DNA from: a virus
Strand: one strand, 5' to 3'
IMG/VR virus record: IMGVR_UViG_3300037193_000214
Coordinates: 1-40,938 of that record
Length of the DNA stretch: 40,938 nt
Shown here piece by piece: positions 22,096-30,735 of the stretch (the stretch's first letter is position 1; the number at the start of each line of letters is the position of its first letter). The position numbers were made by a program, and so were the translations under genes. Below the pieces are notes generated by a model. The model was not told the DNA's origin and did not search any database. It saw only the letters and a program-made list of their open reading frames with translations.

Positions 22096-22446
22096 ATGAC
22101 TAAGCGAATGTTGAACCGCAAGAGCGACCTGCGTAAGGTGCGCGCGGTGCTGACCGAAAACACCATCGCGGCCCCGGCTATGACCCCAAGCGCGGGTGCG
22201 CTTGCAGGCGGGACGCAGAATGTCGCCCATGCTGGTGTAACGTTCGCGTTTACCAACCCTGTGGGCAATGCGCGTTACTCGGTTGCCTCGGGTGCATTGC
22301 CTGCGGGTATGTCGCTTGATGCCGCAACCGGCGTTCTCTCGGGTACGCCAACCGTTGTCGGTGCTAACTCGTTTTCTATTCGGGGTACGGATGACTTTGG
22401 TAACACTAAGGTCAATGCCTATACCTTGACAGTCGCGGCCCCGTAA
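22096..22446 (+). CDS. Ig-like (He_PIG type) putative capsid decoration protein
   Basis: A 116-residue protein: a basic N-terminal helix (about 1-25), then one Ig/cadherin-like domain with the putative-Ig signature SGALPAGMSLDAATGVLSGT followed by GTDDFGN. Such domains on phage heads bind weakly to carbohydrates or the host surface. Position right after the capsid gene suggests head decoration. AAAGGA precedes the ATG. Confidence 0.65.
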   Translation: MTKRMLNRKSDLRKVRAVLTENTIAAPAMTPSAGALAGGTQNVAHAGVTFAFTNPVGNARYSVASGALPAGMSLDAATGVLSGTPTVVGANSFSIRGTDDFGNTKVNAYTLTVAAP

Positions 22447-22482
22447 AACTCGGGTACGCATAAACCAGAAAGGAACAGTAAC

Positions 22483-22842
22483 ATGTTCAAACTTGAAGAA
22501 CGCAAGAAGGCCCGCGAACACCGCAACGCGGTCAATGCGGGTGAAGTCCGCGATACCGTCATGACCCATGGCACCGCCGAAAACGGCGACGTTATCGGGG
22601 ATGACGGCAAGCCGGTGCCCGGCACTGCGGCCAAGGGTGCAAGGGCACCCGAGGAACGCGATGAAGGCAATGGCGGCGCTGAAAACGCTACCGACTACAC
22701 CAAGTTCAAGACCCATGCGGACCTTGACGCCGAGCTTGGCAAACTCAACCTGTCTGCCGCGCCGGAAGGCTGGGAAAGCCTTAAGGTTGAAGAAAAGCAG
22801 GCCAAGCTTGCCGAACTGGCTAAGCCTGCTGGCGGCTGGTAA
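22483..22842 (+). CDS. Hypothetical 119-residue acidic protein
   Basis: Unrecognised. Low-complexity charged N-terminal part rich in Glu, Gly and Asp, then a short C-terminal helical unit (HADLDAELGKLNLSAAPEGW, ending in KPAGGW). AAAGGAA before the ATG. Between decoration and connector genes it may be a head or connector accessory. Confidence 0.6.
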   Translation: MFKLEERKKAREHRNAVNAGEVRDTVMTHGTAENGDVIGDDGKPVPGTAAKGARAPEERDEGNGGAENATDYTKFKTHADLDAELGKLNLSAAPEGWESLKVEEKQAKLAELAKPAGGW

Positions 22843-22854
22843 CAGGGGTACACC

Positions 22855-23373
22855 ATGGCCTTGATTGTCGAGGACGGCACTATTGTTGCTGACGCAAATA
22901 CCTTTATCAACCGTGAGGCAGCTATCGCTTACGCGGCTGAGCGTGGTATTACGCTGGCTAACGATGAAACCACCGATGCCAAGATTATCAAGGCCATGGA
23001 TTACCTTGCCCTTTACGATCAGGCGTGGAAGGGTGAGCAGGTTGAATATGGTGTACAAACGCTGGCATGGCCGCGTAAGTACGTTTACATAGGTAATTCC
23101 ACAACGGTATTCCCGAGCGATCAAATTCCCGGCCAACTGGTGCGGGCTCAAGCCGAGCTTGTCTTGCAGGTTAATGCCGGGGTTAATCTGTTGCCCACGT
23201 TGAGCGGTGACACTGCTTTCGTGACGCGCGAAAAGGTTGACGTGATCGAGACTGAATATTCGGAAGCTATGGCCCTTAAACTAGCCGGGCTACTTCCTGA
23301 CATGCCCTTGGTTGACGCGCTGTTGTCCCCGCTCTTTGCGGTGTCTAACCGGCTGCGCACTGTGAGGATTTGA
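22855..23373 (+). CDS. Head-tail connector (adaptor, DnaT-like fold)
   Basis: A 172-residue protein resembling the phage head-tail adaptors often labelled DnaT-like: VADANTFINREAAIAYAAER at the N-terminus, a KAMDYLALY helix, and WPRKYVYI followed by IPGQLVRAQAELVLQV. It is expected to bind the bottom of the portal. TGATG overlap with the next gene. Confidence 0.7.
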   Translation: MALIVEDGTIVADANTFINREAAIAYAAERGITLANDETTDAKIIKAMDYLALYDQAWKGEQVEYGVQTLAWPRKYVYIGNSTTVFPSDQIPGQLVRAQAELVLQVNAGVNLLPTLSGDTAFVTREKVDVIETEYSEAMALKLAGLLPDMPLVDALLSPLFAVSNRLRTVRI

Positions 23374-23768
23374 TGGGCGTCTATGATCGCCAGATTGCCA
23401 CCGCTGCCCGGCTGATCGAGGCCAAGGGGCAGCTTTGCACATGGCGCGAGCCGGGGACCCCTACGGGCTCGCCTGCGGCCCCCACGCCCGGTGTACCGAG
23501 CGATCACGCGGTACGGATTGTGTTCCTATCCAACAACAAGAATGAGGGGCTTGCCGGACTTCTTTCTATGATACCGGGAACCGAAGTTCCTAGCGGTGGT
23601 ATGCGTGGATTGATGGCGGCTGTTCCCTTTACGCCGTCCCTGCTTGGTAGGGTTGCAAGAGCCCCGGTCTTTGCCGAGCCCGCTTTGTCCCTCATTGATG
23701 ATAAGGGCGTTGACGTATTGAACATAAATGGGGAAATCATTCTGTACTATCTGAGGTTCGCGCGGTAA
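23373..23768 (+). CDS. Head closure / neck protein
   Basis: A 131-residue beta-rich protein (YDRQIATAARLIEAKGQLCT at the N-terminus, a long loop of Pro/Gly, then paired strands ending VLNINGEIILYYLRFAR). Size and position between the adaptor and tail terminator fit a stopper (gp16/FII-like). No motif is decisive. Confidence 0.6.
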   Translation: MGVYDRQIATAARLIEAKGQLCTWREPGTPTGSPAAPTPGVPSDHAVRIVFLSNNKNEGLAGLLSMIPGTEVPSGGMRGLMAAVPFTPSLLGRVARAPVFAEPALSLIDDKGVDVLNINGEIILYYLRFAR

Positions 23769-24212
23769 ATGGCCCTTACCTTTGACGAAGCTTATACCAC
23801 GATAACCGACCGGTTCATTTCAGAATGGGCCGCTGGCGCACCGGCTATTGTGGGCATGGTTCCCGAGTTGCGGTTTGAGGATGTGGAACGTAAGGACGTG
23901 CCAACCGCGACGTTTGGTCGTTTCGTCATGAACCAAGTTTCCGGACCCCAAGCATCCATCCGTAATGGTGAGTTTGGGCAACGGTATGTCAATAACGGTA
24001 TCATTATTGTACAGTTGTTAATAAGACGTGTCGATATAACCGATGGCGCTATAGCGCGTAAGTTGTCGCAACTGGTTGTTGATATCTTTCGTGATCCGGC
24101 CTTTCCGGGGTGTTTCATTTTCCAGAACACCCGTGTACAAAGGCTTGAGCCGGAACCATCCTTCTTGCGCCGGAATATAGTCACTGAATACCAGTTTGAC
24201 GAACTAAACTGA
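23769..24212 (+). CDS. Tail terminator protein
   Basis: A 147-residue alpha/beta protein: helical TFDEAYTTITDRFISEW, then strands with VPTATFGRFVMNQV, GIIIVQLLIRR, the helix ARKLSQLVVDIFRD and FLRRNIVTEYQFDELN. This helix-strand order and length match phage tail terminators (lambda gpU-like, DUF4128-like). It directly precedes the tail tube gene. Confidence 0.7.
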   Translation: MALTFDEAYTTITDRFISEWAAGAPAIVGMVPELRFEDVERKDVPTATFGRFVMNQVSGPQASIRNGEFGQRYVNNGIIIVQLLIRRVDITDGAIARKLSQLVVDIFRDPAFPGCFIFQNTRVQRLEPEPSFLRRNIVTEYQFDELN

Positions 24213-24224
24213 AAGGGAACGGCA

Positions 24225-26141
24225 ATGGCCGACAATTGCGAACCGCGTAAAATCGACAGTAACCGCGTCGGCCTGTCTTTCGCCGAAACCATTTGCGGGC
24301 GGCTTCCGACAATCGAGGATGACGGCTTTCTGCCCACATGGTATGAACTTGAGCCCAACTCTTACGCCGATATGGGTGGGGCCGTAACGACTACGGCGCG
24401 CAAGCCGATCAATGCTAGCCGCCAGAGTAAGAAAGGTGTTATCACCGATCTTAATGCGGGCGGCGGCTTCAATGAGGATTTCACTAAGTCCAACTTTAAT
24501 CGGCGTTTGCAAGGCTTCCTTTTTGCGGATATGCGCGAGAAGGTTACAACCAAGCCGATGAACTCGGATGCCACGGTTATTACTGCGGCGGTTGCGTCTA
24601 ATGATACCTACACGGCTGCGTCCGGCCTGTCCAAGTTCCGGGTTGGTATGCTGGTTCTCGTTACCGGGTTTGCTACGGCGGCTAATAACGGTGTCAAACG
24701 GATCACGGCGGTTACCGACACGGCTATCACGGTTGCCGAAGCGCTCACCGACGAAAGCCCGACTGACGAAGTCGTTATCCGTGCGGTTGGTTGGCAGATG
24801 GCTACCAGCGGGACCAATGTAACCCTATCCGGTTCGCTCGGTCAGTTGGTCCTTACCGCTGCGGCCCCCGTTGCGGCAAGCGGTACGATTACCCTTGATG
24901 ATCTGCCCAGTGCTGGCGACGAGGTCAGCATTGGCGGGGTGCTGTATACCTTCGCTGTCGCCGTTGTTGACCCGTATGACGTGCTTATTGGTGCGGACGA
25001 TGATGCGACGGCGGCGAACCTCGCCGCATCGATCAATGGCGATGTGCTGGGCACCCCAGCTAACCCGCTGGTGTCTGCGTCGGCAGCGCTCAACGTTGTC
25101 ACCGTTACCGCGCTTATCAAGGGCACGGCAGGCAACGCCATCGCACTTACCGAGGCCGGGGACTTCACCCTGTCCGGCGCAACGCTGGCGGGCGGTACGG
25201 GGTATAGCTTCCATGAAACCGGCCTCATCGTCGGTGAATGGCTCTACCTTGGTTCCGACACCGCTTCTCAGCGGTTCGCCAATAATACCGGGTACGCCCG
25301 TATCTCGTTTATCTCGGATCAGCTTATCCGGTTCGACAAAACCACTTGGGCACCTGCTGCCGAAACGGGCACTGGCAAGGATATCCAAATCTACGTTGGC
25401 GACACGATCAAAAACGAGAAAGACCCGGACCTTATCATTACTCGGTACTATGAGTTCGAACGGACGCTGGGCAGTGATGGTGACGGTATTCAAACCGAGT
25501 ATCTTACTCGCGCCGTAGCTAACGAATTTACGTTGAACATTCCTCTCCCCGAGGGTGAGGAAGCCAAACTAAACGCGGACGTTACTTTCGTGGCGGGTGA
25601 TGCCGAACAGCGCACCGGCCTTGAAGGTCGCAAGGCGGGCACGTTCATCGCGGCTCCCGGCGAGGATGCTATAAACACGGCCAATAATATCCTGCGGATG
25701 CGGTTGGCTGTTATCGACCCGGCTACCTCGCGCCCGTCGCCCCTGTTCGCCTATATCGTGGAAGGCAATCTTTCAATCAACAACAATGTGACCCCGGTCA
25801 AAGCTGTGGGCACTCTGGGTTCGATTGACGTTAACGTTGGCGACTTCGACGTTGGCGGCGAGTTGACCGCGATTTTCAGTACGGTTCTTGCTACGCGAGC
25901 CGTTCGCAACAATGCTGACGTTACGTTTGACCTGATCGCGGCGGCGGGTAATGCCGGGTTTGTCTATGACATTCCCCTGTTGTCGCTTGGCGGCGGCAAT
26001 CTTGAGGTTGAGCCGGGGGTTGAGGTTCGCGTTCCGCTTGAGCTTAACGGCGCGGAAAACCCGAACGAATATACCATGCTCTATACAAGCTGGGCGTACC
26101 TGCCCACACTTGCTATGCCGGTGGCGAATACCGAGTATTGA
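24225..26141 (+). CDS. Major tail tube protein with inserted domains
   Basis: A 638-residue protein, much larger than a basic tube protein. N-terminal part (about 1-185) and C-terminal part (about 345-638, with YYEFERTLGSDGDGIQTEY and PVKAVGTLGSIDVNVGDFDV) resemble the major tail protein family of alphaproteobacterial siphophages. Between about 205 and 320 lies an inserted beta domain of the type IGG-LYTF ... ATAANLAASIN ... GTAGNAIALTE, common in phage surface proteins and probably displayed outside the tube. A strong terminator follows the stop. Confidence 0.75.
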   Translation: MADNCEPRKIDSNRVGLSFAETICGRLPTIEDDGFLPTWYELEPNSYADMGGAVTTTARKPINASRQSKKGVITDLNAGGGFNEDFTKSNFNRRLQGFLFADMREKVTTKPMNSDATVITAAVASNDTYTAASGLSKFRVGMLVLVTGFATAANNGVKRITAVTDTAITVAEALTDESPTDEVVIRAVGWQMATSGTNVTLSGSLGQLVLTAAAPVAASGTITLDDLPSAGDEVSIGGVLYTFAVAVVDPYDVLIGADDDATAANLAASINGDVLGTPANPLVSASAALNVVTVTALIKGTAGNAIALTEAGDFTLSGATLAGGTGYSFHETGLIVGEWLYLGSDTASQRFANNTGYARISFISDQLIRFDKTTWAPAAETGTGKDIQIYVGDTIKNEKDPDLIITRYYEFERTLGSDGDGIQTEYLTRAVANEFTLNIPLPEGEEAKLNADVTFVAGDAEQRTGLEGRKAGTFIAAPGEDAINTANNILRMRLAVIDPATSRPSPLFAYIVEGNLSINNNVTPVKAVGTLGSIDVNVGDFDVGGELTAIFSTVLATRAVRNNADVTFDLIAAAGNAGFVYDIPLLSLGGGNLEVEPGVEVRVPLELNGAENPNEYTMLYTSWAYLPTLAMPVANTEY

Positions 26142-26169
26142 TTTCCTCCCGAGACTAGACTACAAACTT

Positions 26170-26202
26170 GGGGCTTGCCAGATTTTCGGCAGGCCCCTTT
26201 TT
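26170..26202 (+). terminator. Intrinsic terminator after tail tube gene
   Basis: A 10-bp stem GGGGCTTGCC / GGCAGGCCCC (26170-26179, 26188-26197, one U-G pair), 8-base loop, then TTTTT. It would keep the tail tube gene product high relative to the downstream chaperones. Confidence 0.8.
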
Positions 26203-26222
26203 CATTGGAGCGCACCCGCGAA

Positions 26223-26705
26223 ATGTCACTCAGGTCAACTTTCAAAACCAATAACGAACTTGAACGGCAGGGCCGTTGGTTCGATATCGTCAGTGTACGC
26301 AATGCTAACGGCACGGTGCCGGGCTTCAAGATGGCGCGTATGCACAAGAACAATCCGGAATACCTCGCGGCGATGGAACGCATTGCCAAGGATTTGCGGC
26401 AGGCCATCGACCTTGACGTTATGACCGAGGAAGTCGCCAGCCCGATCATGCGCGGCGTATTTGTCGAAACCATTCTGCTCGATTGGCGCAACGTTTTCGA
26501 TGTTGTCGAAGGCGGCAGCACGGAAGTTGAAGTGCCCTTTGACAAGGCAGCGGCGGACAAACTCATGTCGGAACTTCCGGACCTATACTTGATGCTTGTC
26601 GAGGAAGCCAAGAAACTGGGCAACTACCGTGATGCCGAGGTTTCCGCCGTGTCAAAAAAGTCCTTGCCGCCGTCAAAGAAGCCTTTGGGCAGCGACGCCC
26701 CCTAA
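26223..26705 (+). CDS. Tail assembly chaperone, short form (gpG-like)
   Basis: A 160-residue protein translated in zero frame. It is helical and acidic (MERIAKDLRQAIDLDVMTEE, then WRNVFDVVEGG) and sits between the tail tube and tape measure genes, the place of lambda G. Near its 3' end the frame reads TCA AAA AAG TCC, an A AAA AAG slippery site, from which a -1 shift opens a long continuing frame to 27010. The start at 26223 has GGAG upstream; an upstream in-frame ATG-less extension into the terminator is excluded. Confidence 0.8.
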   Translation: MSLRSTFKTNNELERQGRWFDIVSVRNANGTVPGFKMARMHKNNPEYLAAMERIAKDLRQAIDLDVMTEEVASPIMRGVFVETILLDWRNVFDVVEGGSTEVEVPFDKAAADKLMSELPDLYLMLVEEAKKLGNYRDAEVSAVSKKSLPPSKKPLGSDAP

Positions 26706-26713
26706 CGGCGGCA
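26654..26713 (+). promoter_or_regulatory. Programmed -1 ribosomal frameshift site
   Basis: Slippery heptamer A AAA AAG (26654-26660) in the correct zero-frame phase. Four bases later begins an 8-bp stem TGCCGCCG / CGGCGGCA (26665-26672, 26706-26713); an alternative 7-bp pairing CTTGCCG / CGGCAAG (26663-26669, 26717-26723) exists. Both could stimulate frameshifting. The same heptamer drives dnaX frameshifting in E. coli. Confidence 0.85.
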
Positions 26714-27010
26714 TTACGGCAAGCTCAGCTAGCGGGCGATACCGAGTTTATCAAGACTTACGGTGTCGCCCCGGTTGAATTGCCAGAGGCGTTTATGATT
26801 TACGCAAACGCGTACATCATACTCGATACAGAACGTAGCTACCATGATTATATACCATGGAGCGCTTGCGTTAAGTACGGGGCATACTACAGTTTTACGC
26901 GGGATCAAATCGACTGGTTAATTGAGATAGTTCGGGCAGTCGATAACAGCATACTAGAGGAAAGGGCTAAACGAAGTGGCAACCCTAACCGATCTAGCAC
27001 GGCGGCTTAA
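26660..27010 (+). CDS. Tail assembly chaperone, frameshift extension (gpT-like part)
   Basis: The -1 frame from the slippery site stays open for 116 codons, giving a GT-type fusion of about 262 residues (146 zero-frame plus 116). The extension is coherent: AAVKEAFGQRRPLTAALRQA, then LPEAFMIYANAYIILDTERS, and ends in a basic tail. It has no convincing start of its own (only a TTG near 26780), which supports expression by frameshifting. The short form and the fusion together bind the tape measure protein before tube assembly. Confidence 0.8.
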   Translation, partial: VLAAVKEAFGQRRPLTAALRQAQLAGDTEFIKTYGVAPVELPEAFMIYANAYIILDTERSYHDYIPWSACVKYGAYYSFTRDQIDWLIEIVRAVDNSILEERAKRSGNPNRSSTAA

Positions 27011-27395
27011 CGCGTATGCTGACAACCTTGACGATGTACTATACGACCGGATCGCGCGGACTGCTCTAGCGGTGGTCCGCGCCCTCGTTTCCAGCACCCC
27101 GGCAGACACGTCTAAGGCCCTGTCCAATTGGCGGGTAGGGCAGGGGGCGGCAGGTGCCATAGCGCCCTATTTCCCCGGCGAAGGGGGCTCCACCCGAGGC
27201 TCTAGCGGGGACGCGGCCATAGCCGCCGCTGAGGAAGCAATCAAGGCAGCGAGGGGCGCTAACAAGCTGGTCATTTTCAATAGCGTCCCGTATATTCGGC
27301 GCTTGAATGAGGGCAGTTCGCTGCAAGCGCCAGCCGGGTTTATCGAGGCGGCTTTATTGCAGGGACGACTAGAGGCTAAAGCCGCTAAACAATAA
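26976..27395 (+). CDS. HK97 gp10-like tail/neck protein
   Basis: A 139-residue protein resembling the HK97-gp10 group: helical DLARRLNAYADNLDDVLYDR, the TPADTSKALSNWRVG motif and FNSVPYIRRLNEGSSLQAP near the end. The GTG start has GAGGAAAGGG about 8 bases upstream. It overlaps the frameshift extension by 35 bases. These genes usually lie before the tail tube; here it stands between chaperones and tape measure. Confidence 0.7.
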   Translation: MATLTDLARRLNAYADNLDDVLYDRIARTALAVVRALVSSTPADTSKALSNWRVGQGAAGAIAPYFPGEGGSTRGSSGDAAIAAAEEAIKAARGANKLVIFNSVPYIRRLNEGSSLQAPAGFIEAALLQGRLEAKAAKQ

Positions 27396-27406
27396 GGCTT
27401 ACCGCG

Positions 27407-29308
27407 ATGGAAGAAAGCGTAAAGATCGAGCTTACCGGACGTATAGACGGTAAGATTGCGACTTCCATCCGCGACATAGCCCGCGCCGCTATCGAGGCGG
27501 ACAGTTCCCTAGACTTGTTGCGGCAGGCATTGCGCGAAGTAAGCTCAGGTGCCGCGCTAAAGTCTATTGCATCGGATGCAAGGACTATACGCAATGAGAT
27601 ACGCCAAACGCAGGGCGCTGTCAATGCCCTTGGCGGTGCGGTCAACGGCGTAGCTAACGATTTCGATCGGGCGGCGGGTTCGGCGCGTAAGTTCAATGAT
27701 GAAGCACGTAAGGGCGCGGCTTCTGTCAATGGCGTCAAGACTGCGGCTAGCGGACTGCGGTCATCGCTCGCCCCACTTGTGGGCACGTTTAGCGCTATCT
27801 TTGCCGTTGGGCAGTATATAAGGGCTCAAGACGCCCTTACCAATATGCAGAACCAAATCCGTTCACTTACGGCGGATGTTGAGCGACAGATTGCAATACA
27901 AGATGCTTTGTTTGAAATGGCTAACCGTACCCGTTCGGGTATCGAAAGCACAACCGGGGCATTCGTTCGTTTCAGCAAGGCTATGCAGGGCGCTTCTGAC
28001 CCAGAAGTGTTGCGGTTTGTTGAGACGCTTAATAAGGCCCTTATTACGGCGGGGCGTACGTCAGCCGAAGTAAGTTCTATCGTTACTCAGCTAGGTCAGG
28101 CGCTTACTAGCGGGCGGCTTATGGGCGACGAATTTAGGTCGCTGTCTGAGAACCTGCCACGCGAGGCGCTACAAGCCATCGCGGATCAACTTGACGTTGA
28201 CGTTAGCAAGCTCAAAGAACTTTCATCGCAAGGTGTTATCACCACCGACGTTTTGCGTAAGGCTTTCGCGGGCATGGCTGACCAGATTGATGAGGCATTT
28301 GCACGGTCGGTGCCCACAATTGGGCAGGCGCTTACGGTTCTCAATAACCAGTTCATCAAGTTTACTGACGACACAACCGGAGCGGCTGGTTTCCTTGCCG
28401 ATGCTATTATCGCGGTGGCAGATAACCTGAACATCGTTATCCCGGTTATCGCGGCGTTTGGTGCGGCTTGGGCGCTGGTGGGTATTGCCAATATCATCAC
28501 GCAGTTTGCTAGCCTTACTGCTGCCCTAATTGCTATGCTCCCGGTAATTGCGGCTAACGCCGTAGCGGTGGCGGTGGCTGTTGCCCCATGGATTGCGTTG
28601 GCGGCTGCTGTTGCCCTTGTCGCTGGTGGTATACTTTTGGCTACCGGCCAATGGGACAACTTTGTTAGCTGGATTGATGAGGCATTGCGCCCGGTTACCG
28701 AAATGGCTGAAAAGGTTGGCTTACTCGGGGGTGAACTTGCCAAGGGTGCGGCCCCGGCTGACGCGCTGGCTAGTAGTTTCGGCGGCGTTACCACGGAAGC
28801 GCGTAGCGCAGGTAGCGCCATGACCGAAATGGGCGATAAGACGGCAGCGGCATCCAACAAGATGGTCAAAGCCAACCAAGCGGCAGTAGATAGCTTCTGG
28901 CGGTTGTTCCACGCGGCGAAAGCTGCGTCTAGCGCTGCCAATGACAGTAACTACCAGAAGTTACAGCAAGCCGGGGGTACGGTAGGGTCGTTCACAGCGG
29001 TTCCATCGGCCCCGGCTGCGGGCTCTAGTGGCTCTAGCATTGTTACCCTCCCAAAGATGAAGGAAGGCGGGTCGATGATGGTGGGTGGAACAAGTCGCGG
29101 GGTTGACCGAAACCTTGTGGCATTCCGTGCCAACCGTGGCGAACGTGTTGACGTACTCACAAAGGCCCAACAGCGCCGGGAGAACCGGCAGAATAATGCA
29201 GGCAACAACGCGCCTGTCTTTAACTTCAACATCACCACGCCGGATGCTGACAGCTTCCGGCTGTCGCGTAACCAGATTGCTAGCGATACGTTCGCGGCGT
29301 TGGGGTAA
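27407..29308 (+). CDS. Tape measure protein
   Basis: A 633-residue protein. The N-terminal 110 residues are Ala-rich helices; residues about 130-300 carry the common tape measure domain (VRFSKAMQGASDPEVLRFVE, LGQALTSGRLMGDEFRSLSE, SQGVITTDVLRKAFAG). Two to three hydrophobic helices follow (about 325-410), then a Gly/Ala-rich region and MVGGTSRGVDRN. Length of the tape measure sets tail length; at roughly 0.15 nm per residue it predicts a tail near 95 nm, short for a siphovirus. That estimate is inference. Confidence 0.9.
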   Translation: MEESVKIELTGRIDGKIATSIRDIARAAIEADSSLDLLRQALREVSSGAALKSIASDARTIRNEIRQTQGAVNALGGAVNGVANDFDRAAGSARKFNDEARKGAASVNGVKTAASGLRSSLAPLVGTFSAIFAVGQYIRAQDALTNMQNQIRSLTADVERQIAIQDALFEMANRTRSGIESTTGAFVRFSKAMQGASDPEVLRFVETLNKALITAGRTSAEVSSIVTQLGQALTSGRLMGDEFRSLSENLPREALQAIADQLDVDVSKLKELSSQGVITTDVLRKAFAGMADQIDEAFARSVPTIGQALTVLNNQFIKFTDDTTGAAGFLADAIIAVADNLNIVIPVIAAFGAAWALVGIANIITQFASLTAALIAMLPVIAANAVAVAVAVAPWIALAAAVALVAGGILLATGQWDNFVSWIDEALRPVTEMAEKVGLLGGELAKGAAPADALASSFGGVTTEARSAGSAMTEMGDKTAAASNKMVKANQAAVDSFWRLFHAAKAASSAANDSNYQKLQQAGGTVGSFTAVPSAPAAGSSGSSIVTLPKMKEGGSMMVGGTSRGVDRNLVAFRANRGERVDVLTKAQQRRENRQNNAGNNAPVFNFNITTPDADSFRLSRNQIASDTFAALG

Positions 29309-29311
29309 ACC

Positions 29312-29902
29312 ATGGCCGATATTTTTGACGATGTACGGTTGCCCGAGGATATCGAGCGCGGGGCGCTTGGTGGCCCTACGTTTGATACAACTGTCATTAT
29401 CCTAGCGTCCGGCAAGGAACAGCGTAATCAAGAATGGGAACTTGTTCGCGGTTCCTATAACATCGGGTATGGCATCCAGAAGCGCGAAGATATGGAAGCG
29501 GTTTACGCGTTCTTCCATGCCCGGCGAGGGCGCGCACGTGGCTTCCGGTTCCGCGACTGGCTGGACTTCAAAGTTACGGCTCAGCCTGTGGGCACGGTTG
29601 TTGGTGATCCTTTGCAGCGGCAGCTTGTCCGGTTGTATGACGACCCAATCAATCCATACCTACGCATTATCACGCATCCGGTAGCTAGTACGCTTAAGGT
29701 CTACGTAAACTCAGTACTTACTACTGCCTACACGTTAGAGGATGGCGGACGGCTTGTGTTCTTGTCTGACCCCGGCGTTGACGTAGTCGCCTCGTTTGAA
29801 TTTGACATACCTGTCAGGTTTGACGTTGATGCGCTAAACGTGATGCTCAACACCTATCAAGAGGGTACTATTCCCTCAATTCAGATTGTTGAGTTGGTCT
29901 AA
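29312..29902 (+). CDS. Distal tail protein, DUF2460 / GTA-type
   Basis: A 196-residue protein of the DUF2460 group, the distal tail protein of alphaproteobacterial gene transfer agents and related siphophages. Landmarks: DVRLPEDIERGALGGPTFDT, the R-x-x-YNIGYGI segment, FFHARRGRARGFRFRDW and FEFDIPVRFD near the end. It connects the tube to the baseplate hub. TAATG overlap with the next gene. Confidence 0.85.
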   Translation: MADIFDDVRLPEDIERGALGGPTFDTTVIILASGKEQRNQEWELVRGSYNIGYGIQKREDMEAVYAFFHARRGRARGFRFRDWLDFKVTAQPVGTVVGDPLQRQLVRLYDDPINPYLRIITHPVASTLKVYVNSVLTTAYTLEDGGRLVFLSDPGVDVVASFEFDIPVRFDVDALNVMLNTYQEGTIPSIQIVELV

Positions 29903-30735
29903 TGAAGAATATCACGCCTGAAATGGCGGAACTGATCGCGTCTAACGTGACGACGCTTTGTCGTCTATGGACTATTGAGCGGCGGGATGGCACCGTATTC
30001 CGTTTTACGGATCATGATAAAGATGTTCCGTTTGAGGGTGACGTTTACTACGCCGATAATTCCTTTATGGCGACGGCGGTACAATCACGGCTCAATGCAA
30101 CGGCTTCTGACGTTGATGTATCCGTATTGCTGGCTCCCGGTTCAATCGAGTACATGGATGTTATCACCGGCCTTTACGATAGCGCCCCGGTAACACTAAA
30201 GATCATTTCCTACGCCAACCTTGACGCGGGATCGATCCTGATATTTGAGGGGCAGGTGTCAGCGGCAACCGTACCTAACCAGCAAACGGCATTGTTGTCG
30301 TTAGCGGGTAGTTTGAGGCTTATTTCCAAGGCCCTCACCGAGCGCTATTCTGCTACCTGCCGGGCGATGTTTGGGGATGCACGGTGCAAATTCAACCTTG
30401 CCACGGTTACGGCTCCATTCGAGGTTACAGCAGTCGGCGGGGCTCAGGTCTTTACCAGCGCCGATCTAGTCGCCGCATCCCTTAACCTGTATCGACTTGG
30501 CACGGTCGTATGGTTGACCGGCCCCAATGTAGGCAACAGGGTAGAGGTAGCAGGCAACAATGCCGGGGTTGTTAGCTTGCTATTTAAGCCACCTTATCAA
30601 ATTCAGGTCGGAGATACTGGTAATATAATTCGGGGGTGTAGCAAGACTATTGCAGCATGCACCGGGTACGCTAATGTCCCTAACTATCGTGGCGAACCAT
30701 ACGTGCCCGGTGATGACGGCTTGGGGGTTGTCTAA
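29902..30735 (+). CDS. Tail hub protein, DUF2163 / phage BR0599 type
   Basis: A 277-residue protein matching the DUF2163/BR0599 family: WTIERRDGTVFRFTDHDKDV near the N-terminus, RYSATCRAMFGDARCKF in the middle and RGCSKTIAACTGYANVPNYR with GEPYVPG at the end. The two Cys pairs correspond to the iron-sulfur-binding cysteines of lambda gpL-like hub proteins, so a 4Fe-4S cluster is plausible. It follows DUF2460 as in gene transfer agents. Confidence 0.85.
   Translation: MKNITPEMAELIASNVTTLCRLWTIERRDGTVFRFTDHDKDVPFEGDVYYADNSFMATAVQSRLNATASDVDVSVLLAPGSIEYMDVITGLYDSAPVTLKIISYANLDAGSILIFEGQVSAATVPNQQTALLSLAGSLRLISKALTERYSATCRAMFGDARCKFNLATVTAPFEVTAVGGAQVFTSADLVAASLNLYRLGTVVWLTGPNVGNRVEVAGNNAGVVSLLFKPPYQIQVGDTGNIIRGCSKTIAACTGYANVPNYRGEPYVPGDDGLGVV

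Noticed and set aside
22009-23151. A 380-codon minus-strand open frame opposite the neck genes
   Set aside because: Shadow of the Ig-like, acidic and connector genes; it crosses a strong plus-strand terminator and lacks start signals.
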